DNA of 64,000 bases from SIG672 sp045535095. Its GTDB lineage: Bacteria; Bacillota; Clostridia; Oscillospirales; CAG-272. Positions 50,539-58,744 of the stretch are shown piece after piece (position 1 is the stretch's first letter; each line of letters starts with the position of its first letter). Position numbers and translations under genes: made by a program. The stretch lies in the NCBI GenBank assembly GCA_045535095.1, contig JAZSKY010000071.1, forward strand, positions 1 through 64,000. The letters are read 5' to 3'. The notes below the pieces were generated by a model. It did not search any database, had not been told where the DNA came from, and saw nothing but the letters and a program-made list of their open reading frames with translations.

Positions 50539-52329
50539 TCAGTCGTTATAAACCGACATCTTCTTATGAGTGATAAGAAGAACTGCAAATCCCATAACGA
50601 GAAGCGTACCGATAGTGATCATCCAGAAGGTGCCCATTCCACCGGTGGAAGGAAGCACTACGCCCTTGCTGTTGTGAACAACAGTAGAGGTAAGGTCATA
50701 TCTGATCTCCTTGTGAATGCCGTCCTCAGTCTGAATGTCTGCAACGTTTCCTTCGGTATCAGCAAATACGGAGAACGCTCTGGTTCCCTTTCCAACCTCG
50801 AGCGGAACGGGATCTACGATAGCGTTATATCCTGCGGGAGCCTCAACCTCCTTGATGTAGTAGGTGCCTTCCTTAAGACCAAGAATAACGATCTTACCGT
50901 TGATAGGAGTTACTGCGTAGTTGTCCTGAGTTTCGCCGTTAAGGTACTCTGCAAGACCTGCTGCGTATATAGCTCTCGTTGTATCCTTGTTAGCGCCGCT
51001 GATGCCCTCGATAGCGGTGTAAAGGCTATCTACTACGTAAACGCCGTCAACGTCGGTAGGAATGATAAATACGGGAGTGGTGCATGTCTCGTCGCTGTAA
51101 ATGCGGAACTTTGCGCCTGCAAGGTTCTTGCCGGTTGCGTAATCGTCCTTGAGAAGTCCGATACCGTAAACGTAGGTTACAACCTCATCGGGAGTGGTGT
51201 AATCGGTCTCGTTTGCGCTCGTCCAGGAAGCGTATGCCTTGTTGAAACGGTTGCCGTGGGTGGTGCTTCCGATAGAAGCGTTAGCCTCAACAACTGCATC
51301 GTAAGTAATCTCTACCATAGAGGGAGAAGTGAACTTGGATGCTGCGTTTTCGGGGTAGGTAAGCGAGTAGGAAACGTCTTCACCCGATCCCTGAGTCTTA
51401 AGAGTGTGTCCCTCAAGCCACGGAATGGTGATACGGAAGAGGTCTTCGCCAAGGTGTACGAGGTACCACTGTGCGTCGTTTTCGTCACGCTCTGCTTCAG
51501 CAATATCGCTCCAGTCGCCGAGATAGTCCCAGCCATCGGTGTTTTCTCCACCCTGCGAGAGATAGTATCCGTGGGGAAGATACTCGCCGCCTACCGAAAC
51601 CGTGAAGCTTTCGAACTCAACCCAGATAGCGTCGCCCTTTTCATCGTGGATCTGGTAGTACAGGATCTTCTTGTCGCCACTGTAATTGGTAGCCTCGAAG
51701 GAAACCTTGTACTCAACCTTGTCGCCGATGTTTGCGCTGTTGCTGTCGCCCCAGATAGGCTGGTCGTTTTCGTCAACGCCGATCTTGATCTGCTTGTTGA
51801 AATTGTTACCGGGAGCCTGGTTCTTATCGATGATCTCAACGTCGGGGGTGTTGGAGTTGATGGTTACTGCTGCGCCGAGAGAGCTGGTTACGAGGTAGTA
51901 TCCGTAAGGAAGATCCTCGAACTTAACCTCTGCGTCGGTTGCTACTACGGGAGCAGCGGCAGCGGTGTAGCTTCCGTCCTTTACAAGCTTCGTGAGGTAA
52001 TCAACGAGCTTGGCATCGTCAGCGCCTTCCTTCTTGGAAACCGAGCCGGTATTTTCGTTGTAAACGAAATAGGTGTTCTCGGTCTTTCCGTCAGCGCCGA
52101 AGAGAACTGCAAAGAACTGGCTGTCTTCTGTGATGCTGTAAGATACAGCGTCGGTGTTACCCTCGTCATCTACGCTGATGCTTGCATCGAAGATCTTGTA
52201 GATAGTGTAGGTCTCGTCAACGGTTGCGTTGGTTATGGTAATAGAACCGGTATTTTCTTCAGCGAAAACAGAGATGCCGAGAGAAAGAACGATTGCTGCT
52301 ACCATAACAAGGGATAAAAGTTTTTTCAT
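50539..52329 (-). CDS. major pilin, LPSTG-anchored, with isopeptide-forming domains
   Basis: A 596-residue pilin. Signal peptide MKKLLSLVMVAAIVLSLGISVFA. An N-terminal pilin domain ends with DKNQAPGNNFNKQIKIG. Middle beta-domains follow, and a C-terminal SpaA-type domain has the E-box motif YYIKEVEAPAGYN near residue 510. The sorting signal is LPSTGGMG followed by a hydrophobic helix and HKKMSVYND. Lys residues near the N-domain probably receive the inter-pilin bond and internal isopeptide bonds, as in SpaH/EbpB-type pilins. It follows the tip-protein gene and precedes the sortase. Confidence 0.92.
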   Translation of the reverse strand: MKKLLSLVMVAAIVLSLGISVFAEENTGSITITNATVDETYTIYKIFDASISVDDEGNTDAVSYSITEDSQFFAVLFGADGKTENTYFVYNENTGSVSKKEGADDAKLVDYLTKLVKDGSYTAAAAPVVATDAEVKFEDLPYGYYLVTSSLGAAVTINSNTPDVEIIDKNQAPGNNFNKQIKIGVDENDQPIWGDSNSANIGDKVEYKVSFEATNYSGDKKILYYQIHDEKGDAIWVEFESFTVSVGGEYLPHGYYLSQGGENTDGWDYLGDWSDIAEAERDENDAQWYLVHLGEDLFRITIPWLEGHTLKTQGSGEDVSYSLTYPENAASKFTSPSMVEITYDAVVEANASIGSTTHGNRFNKAYASWTSANETDYTTPDEVVTYVYGIGLLKDDYATGKNLAGAKFRIYSDETCTTPVFIIPTDVDGVYVVDSLYTAIEGISGANKDTTRAIYAAGLAEYLNGETQDNYAVTPINGKIVILGLKEGTYYIKEVEAPAGYNAIVDPVPLEVGKGTRAFSVFADTEGNVADIQTEDGIHKEIRYDLTSTVVHNSKGVVLPSTGGMGTFWMITIGTLLVMGFAVLLITHKKMSVYND

Positions 52330-52421
52330 GGTAAAAAATCCTTTCTAAAATAAAATTTTCTTAATTTGTGTGTCGGATCAGTTTGGCGCATAAACAGTTT
52401 TTACGCCACTTTGCGGAGGCC

Positions 52422-54716
52422 TTACCCCGATGACCTCCTTTCGCGCTTATGCCTCAAGCTGAGTCCGTATATCAGCGGAATTATCATAAACAAAATTCCG
52501 CAGAATATATAAATCTGATTACCCCTTCCGCCCGTTGCGGGGAGCTCTACTAATTTTCCTGTGTTTTTATTCGTAACCTTCCAGTTTCCGTCCGATGCTC
52601 CCTTGTACATAAATTTGTCGCTATGAGATGAACCGTATGTATCGTAAAGCAGAAGGTCGGGGTTGTCCGTATAATTCAGGGTTATCCTCATTGAATTCTG
52701 GGTGTCACCAAAGGTGATATCATAAGGGCGGGGTGCGGCGATCTCACTCAAGGTGTACGTTCCCGGAAGAAGATTTTCAAAGGAAACTCTTCCGTTTTCG
52801 TCCGAGATTATTTCTATTGGTGTAAACGAGTTATCGTTATATTTCGTCAGACTGAACACGGCTCCCTTTATCGCAAAGCCGAAGTCCTCGTCTATTTTGG
52901 TGAAATGAATATCGTAGAGAAGTCCTCTTACGTACGGGACCTGAAAATTCATACGCAAAGACGTGTTCGGATCGTCAGAAAAATGATAAATAAGAGTTGC
53001 GGATCTGTTCGTCGGATAGACGTGATCGCAGTTTGAAATTGAGCAGGAGGTGTTCAGACACTCAAGACAGCTCTTATCGTTTTTCAGTCTGATCTTATAA
53101 ACAAGCTGAGCCGCGTTTCTTTGCCACTCCTCGCCCGAGTCCTCCGACGCGACCAACATCTCCAGATGATTCGGATGCCAGGTCAGCACACCGTTTTCAA
53201 AGGTTGGCAGATCGGTATAGTCGCCTGCGAGAACTCCTACGAACTCGATATTATCGCCCATTGTATCAACAACGCTTTCGAGTACCGTATCTATAACCGA
53301 GATGCGTTCAAATCCGCTTCCGCCGTTTGAGGTCATCATACTTTCGGTCATCTGAATATATACGGGGTTTGATGCAGAGGTTCCCTGATAGTCCTTAACG
53401 TTCGCAACAACGATTGCCTGAGACGAATCGGGAATCTGAAGCAGTATCTTTCCGTTTTTCATACCCTTATTAGAGTATCTTGTGATTACGCCACTTTCAG
53501 AGAGCAGCTGGGTCTTACTGTCATTCCAGATCTGTATTACCATATAGAAGCTTGAGCTTGCAGATCCGGTCGGATTTACAAACAGCTGCGAGGGGTTTCC
53601 CTGGCTAAGAGAGGTGATCTCGCCCACCGATCCGTTTGCCGCGGACGCATAGTAGGTTCCGTATTCAAACACCGTATTCCACGAGAGCTTTTTATCAATG
53701 CTCAGGTACACGAGAAACTCGTTTTCGACAGCGGTCGGAACGACGTTCTTCTGCACGAGCACGTTTTCATTACCGATCTTATGTATCTCCTCGCGACCAA
53801 GATATCCGCCCGAAACGATCTGCCACGAATTCTTATCGGTCGTTGTCAGAAACGAGCCTATAATATCGGTGCTACCGCTACTTTCGAGCATCACATCAAC
53901 GCTGTCAAGCGAAAGCTCGGGTTGGCGCGAGTCGATATTTACGTATCCGACAATTCTCGGATCGTCTATCGGAAGGATAACCTCGGACACCGCGTTCTCC
54001 CAGTCTCCGCCGACTGCAAGAATCTGCTGTGAGGAGGATGCTGTGACAATTAAAATCTTATCCGCTTTCGTATTTTCGTCGGCATCAAGGAATAAGATGT
54101 TTCCGATCTTACCGACGTTTTCGTCGGGAGACAGGAATATTCCTCTTTCCTCCAGACGCCGAAGCATAACGTACACACCCGAGCTTATCGGAATCAATTC
54201 ACGCGGAATGCCTGCATAATCAAGGCAGAATGCAACGAACATAGCCGACCAGTCTCCATACGGGTTACCGTACCACTGACCGTAGCGCGTAATTCCCTGC
54301 TTTGTAATACCGTCGTCTGCAAGACTGTAATTTCTTTCGCTTTCGGTGTATCCGATCTGCGATCTGGCGATCAGAGCGAGGTTATCCGCCCATCGCGCGT
54401 AATACTGATTTGGCAGGGTTGCCTCCCAGTCCTCCGCCGTCTCCACGTCCGCCTTGGGATCGGAGTAGCAGGAAATGCTGTGAAGATGCTCTACCTTTTC
54501 GCATATCAGAGTGTCACTCCGGAAGCATTCCTCGCTATGGCGATGCTCGGTATAGCCGCAGGTTGCATCGTTTGCAATCGCAACTCCCGTCCTACGCAGA
54601 TTCCATACGGTTGCAAACGCTATGAGAAGGGACAGTGCCGTAAGTGCGGCTACGATGCGTCGAAAGCGTCTTTTTTCACTATTCAGTTGTACAAGGTACT
54701 GTTCAACGACACCCAT
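52422..54716 (-). CDS. pilus tip/ancillary protein with degenerate CHAP-like domain and LPATG anchor
   Basis: A 764-residue surface protein. An N-terminal membrane helix (about 20-38) leads to two Cys/His knuckles: C53-H58-H60-C64 and C72-H77-H79-C83. A CHAP/NlpC-like domain (about residues 110-240) contains GDWSAMF, with Ser157 where the catalytic Cys usually sits, and DKILIV, with Lys220 where the catalytic His usually sits, so it is probably not hydrolytic. Beta-rich regions follow, then a SpaA-type domain near residue 620 (IKGAVFSLTKYN) and the anchor LPATGGRG with a hydrophobic helix and RHKRERR. It is the likely tip adhesin of the pilus. Confidence 0.83.
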   Translation of the reverse strand: MGVVEQYLVQLNSEKRRFRRIVAALTALSLLIAFATVWNLRRTGVAIANDATCGYTEHRHSEECFRSDTLICEKVEHLHSISCYSDPKADVETAEDWEATLPNQYYARWADNLALIARSQIGYTESERNYSLADDGITKQGITRYGQWYGNPYGDWSAMFVAFCLDYAGIPRELIPISSGVYVMLRRLEERGIFLSPDENVGKIGNILFLDADENTKADKILIVTASSSQQILAVGGDWENAVSEVILPIDDPRIVGYVNIDSRQPELSLDSVDVMLESSGSTDIIGSFLTTTDKNSWQIVSGGYLGREEIHKIGNENVLVQKNVVPTAVENEFLVYLSIDKKLSWNTVFEYGTYYASAANGSVGEITSLSQGNPSQLFVNPTGSASSSFYMVIQIWNDSKTQLLSESGVITRYSNKGMKNGKILLQIPDSSQAIVVANVKDYQGTSASNPVYIQMTESMMTSNGGSGFERISVIDTVLESVVDTMGDNIEFVGVLAGDYTDLPTFENGVLTWHPNHLEMLVASEDSGEEWQRNAAQLVYKIRLKNDKSCLECLNTSCSISNCDHVYPTNRSATLIYHFSDDPNTSLRMNFQVPYVRGLLYDIHFTKIDEDFGFAIKGAVFSLTKYNDNSFTPIEIISDENGRVSFENLLPGTYTLSEIAAPRPYDITFGDTQNSMRITLNYTDNPDLLLYDTYGSSHSDKFMYKGASDGNWKVTNKNTGKLVELPATGGRGNQIYIFCGILFMIIPLIYGLSLRHKRERRSSG

Positions 54717-54746
54717 AATGCCCTTTCCTTTTAGTGTTTTAAAATC

Positions 54747-55340
54747 CTATGTCTTAAAAACTCCTATGCTCTTAAACGGCCATACTCTGAAAAAGACCTT
54801 TCCGACTATCTGATCCTTCGGAATACAACCGATAAGTGTATTGCGCGAGTCAACAGAGCTTTCGCGCATATCTCCTATTACAAAATACTGCTCGGGCGGT
54901 ACCTGATAGGGAAATTCAAGGTCACATTCGCCAAGCGACGCGTTACTGACGTACGGCTCGTCAAGCTTTTCGCCGTTTAAGTAAACGGTGCCGTCAACGT
55001 CTATCTCGATCCAGTCGCCCGGAAGTCCGATAACGCGCTTTATAAGGAGCTTGTTATTCCACGTAAATCCGCAAAGATCTCCGCGTTCAAAACGCGTTGT
55101 CTTTGTGAGAAGAACTATGTCGCCACCCGACAAAGTCGGCTCCATACTCGTTCCCTCTATTTGAAGAACGGGTAAAAGAAGGGTCGCGACAAGCACCGCA
55201 ACTGCGGCAACTACGGTCAAAACGTAGATAGTTCCGCGCAGCGCCTTGTTGTACGCCTTCTGGCGGCGGTACCTTTTTCTCTCGGTTTCGACCTGCTTTT
55301 TAGTGGGGAGCGAGACCTCCCTGTTTTTTCTTTTCAGCAT
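54747..55340 (-). CDS. signal peptidase I of the pilus operon
   Basis: A 197-residue type I signal peptidase. One N-terminal membrane helix (about residues 38-60) is followed by EGTSMEPTLSGGD with the nucleophile Ser, and LLIKRVIGLPGD with the catalytic Lys; both family boxes continue (GDMRESSVDSRN). It cleaves signal peptides on the outer membrane face. Dedicated signal peptidases commonly accompany sortase pilus genes. It lies between a coiled-coil protein and the tip protein, so it probably processes the pilins encoded downstream. Confidence 0.93.
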   Translation of the reverse strand: MLKRKNREVSLPTKKQVETERKRYRRQKAYNKALRGTIYVLTVVAAVAVLVATLLLPVLQIEGTSMEPTLSGGDIVLLTKTTRFERGDLCGFTWNNKLLIKRVIGLPGDWIEIDVDGTVYLNGEKLDEPYVSNASLGECDLEFPYQVPPEQYFVIGDMRESSVDSRNTLIGCIPKDQIVGKVFFRVWPFKSIGVFKT

Positions 55341-55346
55341 CTTATC

Positions 55347-55688
55347 TCACCCGTTTTCCGCAAGAGTCTTGGCGTTTTCTACGATCTTTTCAGCCTCTTC
55401 CCTTGCCAGAGCAAGTATTCTTTCCTTTTCGGCATTTGCCTCGTCGAGCATACTTTTTATCTCGCTAAGATACTGATCTGCGGCGCTCTGCGCACTTTTG
55501 AAGCAGTCGTTGATCTCAAGAACTGCCTCGGCGATATTTCCCGCCTCGCTGATGCGAAGTCGCTTATCTGCAAGCGCGTCCTCAAGGGCGCTTTTTTCCT
55601 CGTTAAGGCTATCCACCTGAAGCTGAAGCTGATATATGATATCTATAAGCTGCGCCCTGCCAAGGCGCCTGAATTCCTTGTCCGTCAT
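55347..55688 (-). CDS. coiled-coil protein, unknown, first gene of the pilus operon
   Basis: A 113-residue soluble protein, almost entirely helical. MTDKEFRRLGRAQLIDIIYQLQLQ opens (quoted in part), then heptad-like Leu, Glu and Lys patterns suggest a coiled coil through residues 20-105. No signal peptide, membrane segment or enzymatic motif. The N-terminus resembles a conserved small Clostridia protein of unknown function. It is translated 6 bases upstream of the signal peptidase gene, directly after the operon promoter. It could be a cytoplasmic scaffold. Confidence 0.75.
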   Translation of the reverse strand: MTDKEFRRLGRAQLIDIIYQLQLQVDSLNEEKSALEDALADKRLRISEAGNIAEAVLEINDCFKSAQSAADQYLSEIKSMLDEANAEKERILALAREEAEKIVENAKTLAENG

Positions 55689-55721
55689 ATTACAAACGTC
55701 CTTTCTGCTTTTTATCCTATT

Positions 55722-55750
55722 ATTATATCACCTTCGTCATTTTTTGTCAA
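55722..55750 (-). promoter_or_regulatory. sigma-A promoter of the pilus operon
   Basis: Minus-strand TTGACA, 17-base spacer, TATAAT, about 35 bases upstream of the coiled-coil gene. It also marks the end of the partner-switching operon, whose last stop is 21 bases away. Confidence 0.93.
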
Positions 55751-55770
55751 CCAAAATCGAAAAAAGTGAC

Positions 55771-56943
55771 TTAAAATTCCAGGGTATCGACCTTATCAAG
55801 AAGCATGCCGAGCATTTCCTTGCATCTTGCAATTCTTGCAGGGCTATCCGCCTCGTCGGGGTGACGGAGAGAGCGGCGGAGTATTCTTGTGTATCCGATT
55901 ACCTTTGCCTTCTCGAGCACCGCGCGGCAGAGCTTATCATCCGACGTGCCAAGGTACATTCCAAGCGCGGTATTAAAGAATTTTTCGGACGTTTCGTGAG
56001 TATATCCGAAGAATCTCTCGGTCGTGCTATGATCGTGCTCTGCGTAGCCGATAGCCGCGTTGAACATCGAGCCGATCTCGAAAATGGGGTGTCCCATACA
56101 AAGGGTATCCATATCAATAAGAAGCCCCTCGCCGTTTTGTACCATAACGTTATTTGTGTGATAATCGCCGTGAAGGAGGGTGTTCTGCTTCGGAATCGCC
56201 TCTATCAGCGCGCGAAGCTTGTCGCCCTGCTCCTTCGGAAGATGGGGAGATACGAATTCTGCCCAACCGAGCGCGATCTCCTTCATATCGGGGACCTCTC
56301 CGTCCTCGACCTCGACCGCGTGTATGCTACGGAGCATATCAACGTAATATTTTGCCGCCTCGGATATATCGTCCTGATTATCCCTTATAAGCTTCGTTAC
56401 ACTAACTGCGTTCAAAAGCTCGGTAACGGTGCCGTATCCCTCGTCAACTCTGACGATTCCGTACGGAATTGCGGTATTTATGCCAAGAATGAAGGCGCGT
56501 CTTGCGTTTTCTCTTTCCTGCTTTATCTCAGGGAGGGCGTCCTTTGCGAAATAAATCTTGAGTATGGTTTCGTCGTCATATCTGTAAACCGCTCCGTTTG
56601 CTCCCTTCGCGATAAACTCACAGCCCTCGACGCTCATTTTTCTATACGCCTTTTCGATAGTCAGCATATCGGTAAAGCCTGTCATATCAAAAACCTCGTA
56701 AACGTCGGGAGCGACGTTTATAATGGCGAGCTTCGGCTCTTCCTTGCGAAGTCTGAGTATCACACGCAGTCCTGCGCTCGACACATATTCAAGCTTATCG
56801 GCATCGAGAACGGTATGCTTTCCGGGATTTTCGCTCTTGATACTGAATATCATTTCCTCTGCCTCGCCGGCATTAGTGGCGTCTATTCTTCCCTCAAGCG
56901 CGATATACAAAATGCTTTTATCTATTCGGTATGTAATATTCAT
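55771..56943 (-). CDS. STAS domain fused to an aminoglycoside-phosphotransferase-type kinase
   Basis: A 390-residue fusion. Residues 1-97 are a STAS anti-sigma antagonist domain with YVSSAGLRV (Ser55/Ser56, the probable phosphorylation site). Residues 105-380 are a protein-kinase-like APH domain: Lys129 in TILKIYF, catalytic loop HGDYHTNN (Asp260) and metal-binding DMD at 277-279. So the kinase part appears active. STAS-APH fusions are unusual; the kinase could phosphorylate a small molecule or a protein in response to partner switching. Its ATG overlaps the HD gene's stop, and it is last in the operon. Substrate unknown. Confidence 0.87.
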   Translation of the reverse strand: MNITYRIDKSILYIALEGRIDATNAGEAEEMIFSIKSENPGKHTVLDADKLEYVSSAGLRVILRLRKEEPKLAIINVAPDVYEVFDMTGFTDMLTIEKAYRKMSVEGCEFIAKGANGAVYRYDDETILKIYFAKDALPEIKQERENARRAFILGINTAIPYGIVRVDEGYGTVTELLNAVSVTKLIRDNQDDISEAAKYYVDMLRSIHAVEVEDGEVPDMKEIALGWAEFVSPHLPKEQGDKLRALIEAIPKQNTLLHGDYHTNNVMVQNGEGLLIDMDTLCMGHPIFEIGSMFNAAIGYAEHDHSTTERFFGYTHETSEKFFNTALGMYLGTSDDKLCRAVLEKAKVIGYTRILRRSLRHPDEADSPARIARCKEMLGMLLDKVDTLEF

Positions 56944-57512
56944 TATTTGTCTTCCTTTCCAAAAACAAGACCCGTGAGCGTGTTATATTCGATCCACGCG
57001 GACGTATCCGAGAGACGGGAGGTGAGATGCGCAACCGAGCGGTAATACCACGCCTGCTCGGAGGCATCCTTCTGATTGAATCTCTGCCACATCTTCTCTC
57101 CCTCGACCTTGAAATCGCGATAGATAGCGCGCATATTTGCGAGCTTATCGCCAAGCCAAAGGGCTAAAACGTCGGTATCGTCTGTGTTTTTGAGAATTTC
57201 GAGAGTCTCCTCCTTGCGTATTCTCCAAGTTTCCGAGGGATCGATCTCTTCTCTTTTGTTCTCGGTCTCTGCCGCGACAAGCTCTCTTACGCGACTGCCG
57301 AATTTCTCCTCGATCTCATCAAGAGTGATTCCCGCATCCTCTACAACGTCGTGCAGAGCGGCGGCGGCTATAACTCTCTGATCGCAGGTGATAGTTCCTA
57401 CGATAACTGCCGCCTCCATAGGGTGAAGAATATAAGGGGCGTCACTTTTCTTACGTCGCATTCCGTCGTACGCCTTAACCGCAAATACGACTGCCTCGCT
57501 TGCAAGCTCCAT
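56943..57512 (-). CDS. HD-domain protein, SpoT-like small alarmone hydrolase candidate
   Basis: A 189-residue HD protein. HPMEAA and LHDVVEDAG give the HD metal ligands with the ED motif. LGDKLANMRA corresponds to the conserved Lys/Asn block of (p)ppGpp hydrolases. No synthetase domain is present, so it could be a stand-alone (p)ppGpp hydrolase (SAH, Mesh1-like). It overlaps STAS (57512-57802) and STAS-APH by a base or two, so translation is coupled. A link between alarmone levels and partner switching is inference. Confidence 0.85.
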   Translation of the reverse strand: MELASEAVVFAVKAYDGMRRKKSDAPYILHPMEAAVIVGTITCDQRVIAAAALHDVVEDAGITLDEIEEKFGSRVRELVAAETENKREEIDPSETWRIRKEETLEILKNTDDTDVLALWLGDKLANMRAIYRDFKVEGEKMWQRFNQKDASEQAWYYRSVAHLTSRLSDTSAWIEYNTLTGLVFGKEDK

Positions 57513-57802
57513 TACTCGATCACCAGAATATCGGCAAAGCCGGTCATTTCAAATACTTCCATAACAAGCTCGCAAACGTTTGTGAGCTTCATCGACGATT
57601 TGAGCTTTTTCTGTGCGGAGAGGAGGACGCGGAGTCCTGCGCTCGATACGTATTCAAGTCCTGCGCAGTCGATAGTGAGACTGTCTATGCCGCAGATATG
57701 TGAGTTAATAAAGCCGTCAAGCTCGGGGGACGTAACTGTATCAAGGCGTCCGATAACGCTGACCTTCAGCGCGGACGCGTTCTTTTCAAACTTAATTTCC
57801 AT
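57512..57802 (-). CDS. STAS domain anti-sigma factor antagonist
   Basis: A 96-residue stand-alone STAS protein (SpoIIAA/RsbV type). LEYVSSAGLRVLLSAQKK holds the phosphorylatable Ser. It is very similar to the STAS protein at 58435-58731. In the partner-switching model it is phosphorylated by an RsbW-like kinase and dephosphorylated by a PP2C phosphatase, both present upstream. The target anti-sigma partner is not identified in the window. Confidence 0.93.
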   Translation of the reverse strand: MEIKFEKNASALKVSVIGRLDTVTSPELDGFINSHICGIDSLTIDCAGLEYVSSAGLRVLLSAQKKLKSSMKLTNVCELVMEVFEMTGFADILVIE

Positions 57803-57813
57803 TATTTTTCTCC

Positions 57814-58413
57814 TTATGCAAACTTTTTAACTATAACGATGCTTACACAGCTTCCCTTTACGCCTACGATAACGTCGTCGGAGGCGGAAGCGATCACAGA
57901 CTTTTCAAGCTCGTCCCATTCTTCTGCCTTTTCGGTGGGGCTTACAGAGCTTCTGTACCGGTCAAGACTCCAGTAGTAGGAGAAGTCCATACCGCCCGAG
58001 AATCCCGATGCCATACGCGCGTGGTCGGTCGATGCGGCAATAGCCTCCATACTCTCGCTATCAAGGAAAAGGTCCTCAACTGCCGAGCGGATCTTTCCGA
58101 CGATTCCGACAGCGGCGGCGTTTTTCTTATTCTTTGAAACCTTGATAAGCTCTTCCTTCTTCTCTGCGGTCATCTCGGAGAGCTTTATGGAAACACTCAG
58201 AGTGCATACGCCGTTTTCATACTCGAACCACATCTCGCCGTCAAAATCGTCAACGATGCTCGGGAGCATTCCGTCGGTCTCCTCGCAGAGCAGACGAAGC
58301 TGAAGTGTCTGCTTATGATTTAGTCCGATATACGCCGCAAATCTCTCGCTTTCGTCGAGAATTGCCGCAAGGTCCTTAGTGCCTTTTTCTATTTTGCATA
58401 CGTTTGATTTCAT
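57814..58413 (-). CDS. possible GHKL-like protein between two STAS genes
   Basis: A 199-residue protein of uncertain family. The first half resembles the helix-plus-N-box opening of RsbW/SpoIIAB-type ATPases (LRLLCEETDGMLPSIVDDF). The rest has no clean ATP-lid motifs that I can see. It contains IVGKIRSAVEDLFLD and a C-terminal IVGVKGSCVSIVIVKKFA. Placement between two STAS genes supports a role in the same switch, perhaps as a third regulator. I cannot assign function with confidence. Confidence 0.6.
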   Translation of the reverse strand: MKSNVCKIEKGTKDLAAILDESERFAAYIGLNHKQTLQLRLLCEETDGMLPSIVDDFDGEMWFEYENGVCTLSVSIKLSEMTAEKKEELIKVSKNKKNAAAVGIVGKIRSAVEDLFLDSESMEAIAASTDHARMASGFSGGMDFSYYWSLDRYRSSVSPTEKAEEWDELEKSVIASASDDVIVGVKGSCVSIVIVKKFA

Positions 58414-58434
58414 AAAAAGTCTCCCTTTCCCGTC

Positions 58435-58731
58435 TTATTCAATATCGAAAATGTCGGCAAATCCGGTCATTTCAAAAACTTCCATAACCTCTTCGCAAAC
58501 GTTTCTAACCTTCATTGAGCCTATCTTCTGCATCTTCTTCTGTGCCGAGAGAAGAACGCGAAGTCCTGCGCTCGATATGTACTCTACACCCTTGAGATCA
58601 AGAATGAGATTTTTGGTGTCGCCTATATCCTCGTTTATCGTTTTATCAAGAGCAGGAGCGGTAACGGTATCGAGTCTGCCTACGATCTCGATGATCGTCT
58701 CCTGCGCGTTTTTTATTATTTCTATTGTCAT
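58435..58731 (-). CDS. STAS domain anti-sigma factor antagonist
   Basis: A 98-residue STAS protein. VEYISSAGLRVLLSAQKKM carries the conserved Ser-Ser. The N-terminal IIEIVGRLDTVTAPALDK is typical. Together with the paralogue at 57512-57802, the operon encodes two free antagonists plus a third STAS domain in the APH fusion. It begins 14 bases after the SpoIIE-type phosphatase gene. Confidence 0.93.
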   Translation of the reverse strand: MTIEIIKNAQETIIEIVGRLDTVTAPALDKTINEDIGDTKNLILDLKGVEYISSAGLRVLLSAQKKMQKIGSMKVRNVCEEVMEVFEMTGFADIFDIE

Positions 58732-58744
58732 TTTCCTTGTCTCC

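Noticed and set aside
50566..52317. Long plus-strand frame antisense to the major pilin
   Set aside because: Shadow frame with valine/serine-rich composition caused by the pilin's codon usage.
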